Positions 1 to 12,254 of a stretch of 64,000 nt of DNA are shown here, piece after piece. The position numbers were made by a program, and so were the translations under genes. The DNA lies in contig NW_024040817.1 of the NCBI RefSeq assembly GCF_014851395.1, positions 22,998,269 to 23,062,268 of the forward strand, written 5' to 3'. Source of the stretch: Micropterus salmoides (Eukaryota > Chordata > Actinopteri > Centrarchiformes > Centrarchidae). Position 1 is the stretch's first letter. The number at the start of each line of letters is the position of its first letter. Under the pieces are notes generated by a model that worked only from the letters and a program-made list of their open reading frames with translations, was not told the DNA's origin and searched no databases.

Positions 1-224
1 ACACTATTATTTAGAGATGTTGCCCCTAAAGTAGTCAAATCTAATATTTAATGTAATTATTACAAAGTAGTCATGGTGTTAATATAGAAATTTCAAGATA
101 ATTGTCCTGTGCACTCCAAGTTCTGAATTGAATGCTTTTGATTTGAATGTGTTTGCTGATTGCAGGCACTGAAATCATGTCTAAGTATTTGCCGTTCTCT
201 TATTTCTTCCCCTCTCCCTGTTAG

Positions 225-2381
225 GCTACAAAAGACACTAAGGAAAATAGTCACTCTGATGATGAGGATGAGACTCCTCAATACCAGAAGGTACGATATG
301 CCGTCCAAACACGTTCATCTTGTTACTTTCATTTCAGTGACCCATTTTAATTATTTTGGTTGCTTCAATTAAGACATAATTGACTGAAGATTGTTTAGTG
401 TTTGTTGTATATGGCAATAGGGCACCTAACGATTATTTTTCAAATCAATTAATCTGTTTATTAATGACTTATAAAGACAATTATTTACTACTCGAGAATA
501 TAACAATTATTTTATCCAAAATAAATGGCAAAAATATGTAGTAGAGCGAGTAGTAAGTAATTCAATCTTTTGCTAATAGACCATCATTTTGGGTCAGCAT
601 GCAGAACATTTTCTATCCTCAAAGTGTTCAGTACCCCATTTTGCAGTAATTTGGGGCTTCTATCATGTCCCAAGATACTGCCAAAGATCTCCATTCCTTC
701 TTTCTCAATTTTCTCTTTCTTTCCTGTGCACACTCTCCCTCTCTCTGTCATGATAGACAGATGACAAGGATGACATGATAGAGGAGCTCAAACTAAGAGT
801 AAAAGACAAGGAAAAGGAGATCAGGCGGTTGAGAAGATTGAATCTTCAACTGCAAGAAGGTAAGAAGAAGAGACTCTTTGCGGAAACCTTTAACCTTTAT
901 CAATGATAATATTCTGACAATGATAATGATAATAATAAAGCAAAAAACACAACTGGCAATTGGCAATTTTGAAGATATGTTCATTTCTTCTTTTAATTTG
1001 ATTGTAGGGCTGGCAGATACTATCACACAAACTGTCAAAGATGCTATACAGGCCACTAAGCCTGTACCCAGCCACCAAGCCCCTCTTCCTAACCAATCAG
1101 CAGAGATAAAGGTATCTCTTACATATTCAGGAGAAGTAATTTTATTTGTGGACCATGCATTGTTTGTTTACATTAATTATATTTATATTATATATTATAC
1201 ATATCTTGCATGTATGTTGCCCTTTTATTTGTCCAAAATGAATGTTAGTGATGCTATTCTAGTTTTCCACTATTAATGCCCGCTCTGACAGGTTATTGTG
1301 TCCCTCCTCCTACCTACATCCTACCTACATTACATCAAATGGAAACACTGCTGCAGTAAACAACAAGCCTGTCACTAGGAACTTGAAGAGAACTTGAGGT
1401 TTAAAAAAATTGGACTTCATGTACAAAATTATGACCTGTTTATTATTACCACACCTTTTTGGGCATTCTATGATTACATGGATATATTCTAATATTTGTT
1501 CATCTTTGCAGAATGAGTCTGTCACTGCCTTAATGAATCCAACCGCCATGGAATATGCCCAAAGGTGTGAAGGCTATAAAAAACTCACCAGGACTGTGAT
1601 GGACTCCATCTTCACTGTGGAAGAGATGACAACGTGCTCCGTCACAGGAAAAAAAGGCATTGTCGGAGAGACAGAGCCTTGACAAAGGCAAAGTGAAGCT
1701 AGTAATTGGTAAGGATGTCAGAATTTTGTTTGAGTTGGGCAAAATGCTGTTGTATTAGCTTTTTTGTCATTACCATTTCCAGTGCAAATGGTCATAAGCC
1801 AGTGTAAATAATGCATTCTTGGATCACCCATTCTGATTTTACACGGTATGAATTAATTAGGCCCAAATTTGTTTGGTGAGTACTGAAGTAAATTTAATAG
1901 AATTTCATTTCATTTCTTACAGACCATGTTAAAAAAGTCGGAGACACTGAGATCAAGGCCTGCATGGCACAAAAATTAAAAGACACCCGGAGACGAGCAG
2001 AGAGGGAAACATGGTAAACTATTTATACTGTATTTGCCAAGATACTGATGATTTTGTTATTTATAGAATGTAGTTTTGATTGATTTTTAGAGGGCACACT
2101 GTATTATAGAGTATATATATATATATATACCTGCTCTATCTGACAAGTGGCCTGATAACTTCTGTAATGAATTGGTGCTAAAGGATCTGTGCTTATTTAC
2201 ATATTTGACTATTCTAAATACATAGACCAGGCATCACAATAGAACCAATCCTAGAATCCACATAGAAAAGAAATGAACCTTTACTTTGACAGAATAGACT
2301 GGTGTTGGTATTGCCCTAATCTTTGATTTTGTCTTTCACTCCCCAAACAGGAGTCCTGCCGCGGAAAACCAAGAGGACTGA
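225..2381 (+). CDS. BEN domain-containing protein, 3' part of a spliced gene (frameshifted copy as given)
   Basis: Exons read as 225-290, 757-859, 1008-1111, 1512-1708, 1923-2013 and 2351-2381, each with AG before and GT after; the last ends in TGA at 2379-2381. Exon 1 encodes an acidic Asp/Glu/Ser stretch; exon 2 a charged heptad-like helix (MIEELKLRVKDKEKEI), probably a coiled coil; exon 3 a Pro/Gln linker. Exons 4-5 encode the C-terminal BEN fold: FTVEEMTTCSVTGKK, then VKLVIDHVKKVGDTEIKAC and an Arg/Lys-rich end. BEN domains bind DNA or mediate contacts in chromatin and transcription factors in the nucleus; the exact orthologue is not clear. Phases agree throughout except exon 4, which is 197 nt where 196 would keep frame; the surplus base sits in a seven-A run (1629-1635), so the literal reading stops at 1680-1682. 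The start codon and upstream exons are outside the window. Splice junctions are inferred by eye. Confidence 0.8.
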
Positions 2382-2428
2382 GACAACACACACACACACA
2401 CACAATTAGATAAAGTTTCTTTCCCCAG

Positions 2429-2450
2429 AATAAATGTTTTGCCAAATAAA
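2429..2450 (+). promoter_or_regulatory. Polyadenylation signals of the BEN-domain gene
   Basis: Two AATAAA hexamers at 2429-2434 and 2445-2450 lie 48-70 bases after the TGA stop of the last exon, the expected place for 3'-end formation. A short CA microsatellite (about 2385-2403) sits in the inferred 3' UTR. Cleavage probably follows within 30 bases. Confidence 0.6.
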
Positions 2451-3030
2451 CACTTAATTTGTATATTTGTTTTAATTTATTTAGGGGCATGTTGATCCTT
2501 TTAATGGACAGTTTAATGAATACTTGCATTGTTTGCAATTAAACACTCCATATTTATAACTTTGTTTTAGCTTCTTTATTGCGAGACACATGGCACAAGG
2601 CCTTCCTTATAGAAGAACATGGTGCCGTTTTGCAGTGGACTTCTGCTTGCTCGATGTCCAATCTTCATGTAAAAAAAATGTAATTGATTTTCTTTGAATT
2701 GTGCTTTTATAAAGCCATTTTAGTCAATGGAGAATAGATAAAGATAAGCTATTCGCTCATAGAGCATTCCATAGTTCTATAAAATACAAATAATCATAAC
2801 ACATCTGCATGTTGCATCTTATAAAAAGAATATAGGACACTGGGTTGAAATCCCCCTTTGTATGGACAGATAATATTCCTGCTGGATGCTCAGTCACAGC
2901 TAGGACCTCTTTTCATACCATCAACACATAGCTAAAAAAGTTCATTGCCCTTAGTTTCAGAGTTTGAGTTGAGTTCATGGAGTCCTAATTTACATTTGTG
3001 TTTTGTTGGCAAGAAAATGTAAGTAACATT
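2451..3030. other. Intergenic stretch, nothing recognised
   Basis: AT-rich unique-looking DNA downstream of the BEN-domain gene. No splice-bounded ORF, tRNA-like box or inverted repeat was found. Confidence 0.4.
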
Positions 3031-3775
3031 ATTCACATGAAGTTCTAGGTTTACATATGTTTCACATGTAATCCCATAGGTTTCATGTGGGATTTCACAA
3101 GGGCTTCACATGTATCCCATAGGTTTCACCTGGGTTTCTGTTGTTTTCACATGAGAGTGTACATGGATTTCACATGTAATCCCATGGTTTCACATGGGTC
3201 TTTCTATGGTTTTAACAGAATTTACACAAATTTCACATGTAATCCCATGGGTTTCACGTAGGATTTCACAAGGGCTTCACATGTATCCCATAGGTTTCAC
3301 CTGGGTTTCTGTTGTTTTCACATGAGAGTTTACATGGATTTCACATGTAATCCCATGGGTTTCACATGGGTATTTCTATGGTTTTAACATCAGAATTTAC
3401 ACAAATTTCACATGTAATCCCATGGGTTTCACATGTAATCCCATGGTTTCACATGGGTCTTTCTATGGTTTTAACAGAATTTACACAAGTTTCACATGTA
3501 ATCCCATGGGTTTCACATGTAATCCCATGGGTTTCACATGTAGCCATATGGGATTCACATGGGAATATACATGGGGTTCACACATTACACCATGTCAATG
3601 TTCCAAAACCACATGTTTCCCATGTGTAAATTACCTTACACATGTGCAAAGCACATGTGTTCCACATATTTCACATGTGGAATTTAACATGTGAAACATG
3701 TTAAATTCCACATGTGCAAAATCACATGTGCATGTTGTCACATGTGATCACATGTGATTTTACACATGTGAAATT
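3031..3775. repeat. CACATG-rich tandem repeat (about 171-bp higher-order unit) ending in hairpins
   Basis: Dominated by variants of TTTCACATG and TAATCCCATGGG. A longer unit recurs: the segment starting GATTTCACAAGGGCTTCACA at 3091 starts again at 3262, a period of 171 bp; later units are shorter and rearranged. The last 140 bases change to self-complementary ACATGTG motifs that form perfect hairpins (3638-3660, 3672-3716, 3738-3757). The reading frames here are repeat translations, not genes. It could be a minisatellite expanded inside a DNA transposon, but no target duplication was identified. Confidence 0.8.
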
Positions 3776-5060
3776 AATGTGGTTTTTCTGTAAGGGGAGT
3801 GACATTTATACATTACGACATTTCCGACGATGGTATGTAATACTTATTTCGTCCACTTGGGGGAGCTCAGGTTACATGAGGAAACCTCAAGTAACTTATT
3901 TAGATTCTTTTCAGCAATAATATCAACAACAGATAGCAACAACATGGTAACATAACTACTCAAATAGAGGCAAACGTAATCAAGTAACTAAAAGATTTAA
4001 TTAAACAGTTAATGCTTTGAGTCTTTGGAGACTGCAGTCTTTGTTTACACAAAGTTCAGGACGGTCTGTGGTTTTTGTCACTTAGGCGTGAAGGGGTATC
4101 CCTTTGATGGTGTAATGGAACACAGAGCAAGGAAAGTTGCCACGGTTACGTGTGTGGGGGGGCAGTTTAGGATTTCTTGCCCTTCCAAGGAGAGTTCCGA
4201 TAGGCTGTTCAGGGAAATGCTAATCGTTGGTTAATGTCCCTTTTGTCAGGCACCGCGTTATCAGGCTGTCGGAATCAAAAGTGCCAGTTTTACGATCAAC
4301 TGCTCAGGAATAGCACTTAGAGGAAGTGACCTCCACCCTCATTCTGTTGGGGTCTCTTCAGCAGAAAGTTGATCTTTAACCCCCCTGCTCTCAGGGAGAG
4401 GGGAATAGTTTTGAGTAGTTCAAAATTATTTAATATAAATGCACAAATCCACACTGTTGTCCCACTACACCGTTTAAGGTGAGGCACTGCAGGTGAATAG
4501 GGTAAAATGTTTAACTAATACTTATCGCCACCAGTTTCCTAGTTGATTACTTACATTTCTTTATATTACAGGGTTTATGAAATACTATGTTTAAATATGC
4601 AAATGAGGCATTATCTAATGAAATATGCGCTAATTTGCATCTATTACAAGAACTGAAATCTGAACTCTGGAGTAAGTCAGGTTCAAAATTATTGTTTTAG
4701 TTTGTTGACACATAATACTTAAATGTTTTTACAGATTTTTACGGGGGTTTTGGATATCTCTTTTCTATTATTTCATAAATAAAAAAAATACTGTCAGCAT
4801 AAAAAACAATTCCCAACTTGTTTTTTGGGAATAAAATGTTCTATTATTCAGGCTATGAATGATATATGAACAAACCCCTCAGCAAAAACCTTCAGAATAT
4901 AGTCAGGAACACGACTAGAAAGGTGAGTGTATCTAAGTGCTACTGAATTGGAGATTTTAGGCTCAGAGAATAAGGAAAAACTCCTTCTGAGAAAACGGCA
5001 TGTCAAGATAAGTACTGTAAAATACTGCTTTTTTTTTTAAATCAATATTTACAGACCCAA
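3776..5060. other. Non-genic; 4560-5060 looks like an old dispersed repeat
   Basis: 3776-4560 shows no gene. 4560-5060 is AT-rich with ATGCAAAT-like blocks (AAATATGCAAATGAGG, then GCTAATTTGCAT) and a TTTTTACGGGGGTTTTGGAT block that resemble fish DNA-transposon debris I have seen before. No termini were found, so the repeat call is weak. Confidence 0.3.
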
Positions 5061-6597
5061 TATCGAATTAAATCCTTAACAGAACTCTATACAACTTCTC
5101 AAACACATCAAAAATGATAACTGAGTAACGTCATGTCTGAACAGTCATACTTACACACACACAACACACACAAACAGACTAAGCTAAATCTGCAAATGTC
5201 AAAGTTCACCACGTGACACATCTAAACCAGTCACGCTGTCAGAAATCAATGCTAGCCAATCAGATTTCACGCTTAGCTTAAATCCGCCTCTGTACTTTCA
5301 TGATTGATTGCTGCTACAAAGGAAATTACCATATTGGATTTGACAACTTTGTACAGGAGAGAGACCAGTGCATGATAAAACAATGTTTTTGCCTATCATG
5401 TCTTGCCTTAAATTAAGAAATATGATGAATATTAATATAGTTAAATAACGCAATAACAGATAAAATGTATTACGGGTTTTATGTAGACTGACAGATCGCT
5501 TTTTTGTGGCTTTTATAAACAAACATCTCCAACACATTGGTGGTAGGGGACATAACTAAATAATACAGTATCCTGACCCTGCTTTATATGTATCTATAGA
5601 CACTGCAGTCATGACAGAAAAGTCGGTGTCTCATTATTTCCAAATACAATGGCAGATTTAGTGATGACTATACTGATGAACTGAGGGTTGCCCTGTTGAC
5701 TAATCTGCAGTGAAATGCCAGACACATAGCCAATAAATAAATCGAAACTAGGAAACTACAGCAGCTGTATGTAATTTATGACTCATTTTCAACTGAGTGT
5801 CCTTTGCAGGGTTGTATTTTATGTGTATCTGACTTTGTATTAGTATGATACAACCTTGATCAAATATTAAAGTCAGTCAAGCAATACAAGGATTTGTAAT
5901 CGCCCACTGTCTCATTTGACGACTATGCGCGCGCATGTGGGTGTGTGTGTAAATGGCATGCGTGCGTATGGGGCTGGCACTGCCATCAAAGCCTTGAAAC
6001 ATTCATTCATTTGTGGCACAAGGATTTGTGCAGTCAAGCAGATCACCACCAAAAGGAGTCGCATGGAAAAGCAGCAGTTATTGAATTCATTCATTCAACA
6101 AAAGGATATCAACACTATCTTTAGAGAGTAGATATTGGCATCACAACTGACCACACGCCAGTGACAAAGTACAAGTCGCAAGACATAGTCTGGTCATTGT
6201 TCATGAAGCTCACTTATTTTGCACTCCTTTTGTGTGTGTCTCGACTAAGTTAGCAATTATAGATTAGTGCTTCATGTATAATCACTTATCTGTTTCTCTC
6301 AAAATATAAGTCCTGATTGACATCCTCAGGAAATGCATTGTATGTGTTGTTTGGGTCAATGCAAGGCTTGTCAGTTGTATTTTTCTTTCAAAAAACAAAA
6401 CAACAATTATAGAGTGTGTATTAAAAAAACTTCTTTTTTTGTGATTATTCTCTTTTTTCCCTTTTTTTTTTTTTTTTTTTATTAGGTGATGCAACACATA
6501 ACAGGTGAAATAAATAAGACACAACAGTATGTGGTGAAACAATCTGTAAACAATTTGACATAACGGCATGTTGGAAATTAAAGATGTGCAATGGCAA

Positions 6598-6599
<2 letters not shown>
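5061..6599. other. Intergenic, no gene recognised
   Basis: Short CA-rich patch near 5152-5172 and a long poly-T run near 6460-6480. The small ORFs around 5912-6131 on both strands have no recognisable domain and no splice context. Confidence 0.35.

Positions 6600-6661
<62 letters not shown>
6600..6661 (+). repeat. (TG)n microsatellite, about 31 units
   Basis: Uninterrupted TG dinucleotide tract, about 62 bases. Its length suggests it is polymorphic. Confidence 0.97.
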
Positions 6662-6663
<2 letters not shown>

Positions 6664-7094
6664 CGTTCAGGAGGTAGAAAATGGGAGGTGGTGTTTTGGA
6701 AACTGAATTGGGAAATATGGAGAGTAAATGCTTTGAATTAAGCAAAAAAAAAAAGAATAAATAAATGGGGGGGATTATAGAGACGAAGAAAAAGAAAAAA
6801 ACAGCAAGAAAAAAAATTTATGAAGCAGAGCTAAATAAAAGTTTTTTTAATAATATTTAAAAAATAATAAAATTAAGTTAAATTGAAAAACAACCATCTC
6901 TTCCTCCTCCCTCCCCTTCTATCCCTAACTTCTAGGCCCTAGCTCAACTTGCGGTTCATTGGATGGCACGCTTGCTCACTACTATCAAGCTTCTTAGCAT
7001 TAGTTGTTACATGTTTTTAGCTACGCTAGTGACATGGCTGGTACTTAGTGTCTTTTGCTAATTACCAAATGTTTGCATGTTATCATGCTGGCGA
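6662..7094. other. A-rich intergenic stretch
   Basis: Several A-runs between 6740 and 6900 and no ORF of note. No feature is supported. Confidence 0.35.
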
Positions 7095-8635
7095 ACGTGG
7101 TAAACGTTTTTAGGCAGGTGTGGAAAAAAATGCTGTAATAGTCAAAGACTCAATAATTTGATAGGAGGAGCCTGATTCGACTCCCAATCTCACAGTCGAA
7201 TCTTTGCAAAGCCATTATGAAAAGAGGATCATACCATTTGTTATATGGGGGAGCTCTAACGTCTGATTTTAAATAGAACTAGTTTCCTCCAAAAAGGTTA
7301 ACATAAAGCCTATTATTTTCACGGATTGGGGCGTTGAGTGCAGACTGGGGCGAGGACCCAAATGCAGACAATGGCAAGGCGAGGAGGTTGCAGTTCAAAA
7401 AATGTTTATTAATTCAAAAAACTAACTTAAACAGGCTTACAAGGAGCTCAAGGCAAAGTCCAACAAAGGTACTCCAGAACACAAGGCAATCCAAAACACA
7501 GGGAATAATCCAGAACAAGGAAGACAAAGAAACAGGCAGGAAAACTCAACTTTAGACGCAAGGACGTGACAAAGACTGGAGAGACAAGCAGGCATACATA
7601 TACACAGGGACTAACGAGCGGGGCGGGAGCAACACAGGTGAGCGGGATCAGGGCTAACGAGGCAGAGAGACAGCAGGGGGAAACAGAGAGAACACTAGAC
7701 AAGCAGACACGGGGCAGAGTGAATAACCAAGAAGACAGAAACACACACACACACACACGTTACAAAGAACCAGAACCTAAATGAGAACACAGAACTAGAA
7801 CCCAGAGTACAGAGGAGACCAAACCACAATAATACAAACAAGGACCGGGAATGATTACCAAAACATGAACTAAGGACATACTCAGACTCCCAAACAAGAC
7901 ACACAGACAGGATCATGACAATTATGATATAAATACCAACATATAATTCTGTAAATAAACATGTGAAAAGAAAGAAGCTTTGAATATTTTTTTTACAGTG
8001 ACTAATGAAAAGAGATCTGCAGCTCTGCAGCTTCGCAAGACTTAAGCACACACAGATTGGACTATAGGCAATCATTGACAATCCTGACTTGACTATGTAA
8101 ATCCTTAGTCGAGGACAGCCTTTAAAGTAAGACAGGCAGAAGAAAAATCAAAATCAAATCAATATTTTGTGTGGCCACCCTTTGCCTTCAAAACAGAATC
8201 AATTCTTCTAGGTATACCTAGTTTTTGAAAGAACTAGGTAGGCCCAAACATCTTCGAGAACTACTCACTTCCAGGACTCCTTGCTCTTCTTTACTTCTGT
8301 ATAGTTCTTAATGACTTTCACTATATGTTTGGGGTCGTTGTCATGCTGCAGAATACATGGGGCCACTCAGATTCCTCCCTGATGGTATTCATAATGAATA
8401 AGTATCTGCCTTTTGAATTGAGGCAACCATTAGTTGTGATCAGACTCGTCTCAAGTGTACCTAGAAGAACTGATGGTGTTTTGAAGGCAAATATTGATTT
8501 GATTTAGATTTTTCTTCTGTTCACTTCTATTTTGATAATTGGTAAATATAACCTATTAACATGTCTATTTTTGAAAGCATTCTTACTTTCCAGCATTTTT
8601 CAACACATACCAATAACTCTTGCACAGTACATGCT
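7095..8635. mobile_element. Tc1/mariner-type relic, internally deleted and interrupted
   Basis: Two inverted copies of a Tc1-like terminal repeat are visible. Inner arms: AAATCAAATCAATATTT followed by GCCTTCAAAACA and TTCTTCTAGGTA around 8150-8223 read on +, and the same blocks inverted at 8455-8513. The + arm keeps a GTGTGGCCACCC block that the other arm has lost. Outer part: 8570-8634 (GCATTCTTACTTTCCAGCAT, ending TTGCACAGTAC) is matched inverted at about 7101-7141 (TTTTTAGGCAGGTGTGG, then ATGCTGTAA). Between the arms, GTTTGGGGTCGTTGTCATGCTGCAGAATA (8328-8356) is the minus-strand remnant of the transposase DNDPKH-type region. No intact transposase remains. The link from 7101 to 8140 spans the solo LTR and is less certain. 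Confidence 0.65.
7317..7920 (-). mobile_element. Solo LTR-like element, minus strand, flanked by ATTAT target duplication
   Basis: Read on the minus strand it begins TGTCATGATCCTGTCTG and carries AATAAA (TTTATT at 7405-7410 on +) shortly before a TGCATTTGGGTCCTCGCCCC end block. Identical ATTAT pentamers at 7312-7316 and 7921-7925 flank it exactly, as expected for an LTR-retrotransposon insertion that later lost its interior by LTR recombination. An internal AC microsatellite lies at about 7741-7758. The end on the minus strand reads CCGTGAAA rather than CA, so the boundary or last bases may be mutated. It has no coding capacity. Confidence 0.65.
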
Positions 8636-8639
8636 GATT

Positions 8640-9665
8640 GCAGCCAGCTATCGTTAGCATGGATGACAAGTTACCGGTGTTTGCTTTGTAACATTCAATT
8701 TAGATTTATTGTTATTTTACAATTTATTGTTGTTGTTGAAGACCAATTCACTACAGTAACGTTACTTATTGTGGTCTAACTCTTATAAAGTGTGGCAACA
8801 ATCTCAGTAACAATATTCAGTCTAGCTCACTAACCGTTTTCGTTATCATCCAATACATTTAGCTAAAGACACGAAGCAGACGGGCGAGCTAACACTAATG
8901 TAGCACATCGGCTGAATGCAGGCAATGTGAGAATGGATTAGTTCAACCTCAAACTGATAAAAATATTACTGCAACACTGGAGTGGGAGTTTACATGAGTT
9001 TCCAGCATGTTATGTGAAGCTGTCTCACAGTGAGTCTTCCACTTTCACACTGCCTTTTTTTTTGTGCCAATATACAGCATTACGTTACAGATCCGAAAAG
9101 GGGGTTTGATTTGATTTGCCTCTGACCCAGGGACGTTGGTAGTAACAGCCAGAACATGTCTGTGTGAAAAGCCACAGCCGACATGCTGGTGTTCCTGCGT
9201 TTATTGCGGGATCTCTGTGTGAAAGCAGTTGTGTTTCAGATTTTTCTCGCTCGTGAGTTCGAGCCGAGCATTCATATGAGCACACACCTGGTTGCAGTCT
9301 TAAAACTGCTAGTGGCCGCTGAAAACTACATATCGGCCCTTTAAATGTATGTTGATTTTCTGTATACTAACTGGAAACTACTATGAAAATTAGTATCTAG
9401 TCCAAAGTGTTTAGAATTAGTATGTTGTATTTTTGCGACCTGCTCTACTGTGTTTCTCATTAGTAATAAAAACTGGGGGGGGGGGCTTTTATAAAAATAT
9501 AGATATATAGCATACTTAACTTGAAAAAAGCCCCTTTTATGTTTCATTAATGTAGAGTACAAAGCTATAGGGGATTTAAAATGATAGCAGTAGGACAAGT
9601 TATAATTAAAGTATGAAGCTAGTTCATCCAGGAAACTTGAGGCTTTTACATTTAAACTGTGTGTG
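8640..9665. other. Intergenic; possible DNA-transposon debris at 9030-9340
   Basis: 9030-9340 contains CTGACCCAGGGACG, TCTGTGTGAAAAGCC and TCTGTGTGAAAGCAG blocks and ends ACATATCGGCCCTTTAA, a style seen in fish non-autonomous DNA elements, but no terminal inverted repeat could be paired. A run of G lies at 9475-9486. No gene was seen. Confidence 0.3.
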
Positions 9666-9667
9666 CA

Positions 9668-9690
9668 TTTGTGTGTGTGTGTGTGTGTGA
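9668..9690 (+). repeat. (TG)n microsatellite
   Basis: Short TG tract with one imperfect 5' unit. Confidence 0.85.
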
Positions 9691-11348
9691 GTCTTGATTC
9701 CCCCTCAGCTCTAGTTGACACCATAACTATCTACTTCTCTCCCGGAGTAACTTTTGGCATCAATTGAAATAACACACCTCTCCCAAACCAAGTGCATCTC
9801 TCCCAGGGATATGTGCAAACTCCCCTCTCAATATTTCATCACTTAGTTATCTTGCTGAGCAAGGACAAGTGCTGTAACGTTGATGCCCTTTTGGGCTTTA
9901 AAATGCTTATCATTTACTGTGTATTATACAGCTCAGTGTCTGCTCTTGCCTTATGCCAGAGAGGCTAACATTTTAATCCCCACAACACTGCGACGCCAGT
10001 TCACTTCCTGCTTCCCTCTCCTTTGTTGACGTTTTGGAATCACCTGGTTGCATGAAAAATAGGATCGGGTGCGTTTGTCACCAATGTCTCAGGCAACCCA
10101 TTAAAACTGAGAGTAGTGTAATGTATGCACTTACCCATATGAATGCACATGCAAACACAAAAAATTGTGTGAAGTCATACAGCACTCATGCATTATACTT
10201 TAATCGATCATAATTGAAAATCCACACACAGGATGCTCCCCCTCCACACATGTTATTGTTCATTTCTCAGATAGCATATTCAGATTCATGCAGACAAAAT
10301 CAAACAAAGTCTCTGTGTGTCATTCTGCTGTAAGTGGCACTGGCTCTACATGCAGTGGACTGTGGCGCCTGGTCTGTGTGGGGGTGGAGATGACTGGGCC
10401 ATTTTGAGTGACACTAACAAGACTGTAACAGGCCTGAGAAACACCTCATGTCAATGTGAGGAGAGGGGTGAGAGGAGGTGAGTGGGACCTTTTTATGGGT
10501 CAATTACCCGTGGACAACCAGTAAGACACACTGCCTCACTGGGATGACATCAATCTGTGTGTGTGTGTTTATGTGTGTGCACATCCGCTCTAAGATAACC
10601 ACGCTTGCAGAATCTCCATCAAGAGGAAATCATTGTCTTCTTCTTCAGTTTCACTCACAATCAATACAAAGTGCCTTTGCTGCTGTTTGACTTCAGGAGG
10701 TGTGAGCGTTTGTCTTTGTTCCATCCAAGACTGTAATTAATTTGGGAAACAGTGTATTACGCTTCTTTTCTTTGCCCTCTGAATGAAAACAGAATCCCAG
10801 GCACTGTTGTTGCCAATTCTGCCACCTACTTGGGATGAGACCAGAAACAAATCCCCGGTGGAAGGAACATGAGGATATTATTCCATGTGCTGCTTGGTGA
10901 ATTAAGATCAGTGTGATGCCACAGGCGTCTGCTCAGGAGGAAAATCCTGCTCTGTTTTCAATACAAGACGTTTGACTGAAGAAAATGGCATTGTCTGGTT
11001 TCTTCATTCTCATGTCTTCCTCCTTCTCTCCCTCCCTCCCTCTTCAGTGTAATGTTTTCTCACGCTTTGTGGCGACTCGTCGGCCGCACCGTATTAAGCC
11101 GACTTGACAGACAGAGTATTCTCATTTGCAGTGGGAATACAGCTCCTTTTGACATTTCCCCAAAGAATTGACTTCTTTGATGGTTTTTGCTTCTCTCTAA
11201 GGGCCTTTTCCTATTCTGTCCAGTTCACTGTGTGGAAAAGACCCTGCGGCAAGTGAGTCATTGTCTTTCCAACATCTTCAATCCAATTTACTGCAGCCAC
11301 TGTCACACTTTATTGCATGTCCCTGTTTGGTCACATGGGCGTGTCCAC

Positions 11349-11352
<4 letters not shown>
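9691..11352. other. Unique-looking non-coding DNA
   Basis: No splice-bounded ORF with a recognisable domain. 11050-11220 is mixed-composition and low in repeats, with a GC-rich patch (GACTCGTCGGCCGCACCG). It is a possible conserved element but cannot be judged from one genome. Confidence 0.35.

Positions 11353-11394
<42 letters not shown>
11353..11394 (+). repeat. (AC)n microsatellite
   Basis: Pure AC tract of about 21 units; it generates a poly-(His/Thr) ORF in two frames that is not a gene. Confidence 0.95.
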
Positions 11395-11396
<2 letters not shown>

Positions 11397-12246
11397 ACTG
11401 TCTGTGCGCATTCAAATGTGTAGATTTACACACTCAAGTACACATCCACATCCAAACATGCAGTAAATCAGAGAAATAGGTGTAATTTTCTGACTTCTCT
11501 GGCACCCATGAGTCTGTGAAGATGAAAGCCTGGGGGGATATGAGTGTGAGTGGAATGTGAGACTTCAAGGTCCCCTAGTTTCTAGTGAAGAAGAAGACAG
11601 AAGAATAAAACCGTCACTGTCTGAACACCGCTGACACTGCTGCTCTTATTATCGCAGGAAGACACAGGTGGATGTAAGACTGGTGCATCTTAATATTCTC
11701 ACCTTCAGTTCTTGGTAATTCGGAGCCTTAGTCATGGTAGAAATATGTCACCCTATGTGATTGTGATTTTAGGTTTCTTTTAACAATCAAATTCACATTT
11801 TGCTGTAACTAGAACCTTCTGAGCCTCGTTATCTTGCCACCATTTTATCCATGATTTTCATCCCATTTGATATTCATCAGTCACACAGTGTATGAGTGTG
11901 TAATTGATTGGGTGTGGGTTGGAACAAAATTCAAAGCAGCCAACCGTGGTTAAGGTTTCATACCCCAGTGGGTGTTTTCAAGCTCGGAAGGAACAATAAT
12001 TTATTTGTAGAGCACTTTTCAAATCAAAGTTTCAAGTCGCTGTACAGACACTGTGCGGCATAATATAGTCGGCACATCTCATGTAGCGAAACTTCAAAGG
12101 GGTGTTTCAGAGAGAACAGTGTCTGTTTCTCACTCTACAACCTTCTACAGTGTGAAGCTTAGCAACCTGCTGATAGGTTCAACTTGTCTATATCAACATG
12201 TGATGATAGAAACAGGTGAATTTCAGGGACATGGTGACTTCCTATT
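11395..12246. other. Non-genic; short LINE-tail-like fragment at 12000-12050
   Basis: TTTATTTGTAGAGCACTTTTCAA at about 12000-12023, followed by a CTGTACAGA block, resembles the 3' tail shared by many fish LINE-derived repeats; a sister fragment lies at 23310-23360. Nothing else was recognised. Confidence 0.4.
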
Positions 12247-12254
12247 ATTGTAAG

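Noticed and set aside
3366..3694. Two overlapping + strand ORFs of 87-90 codons rich in SHV/IPW repeats
   Set aside because: They are direct translations of the CACATG/CCCATGGG tandem repeat in two frames, with no splice context.
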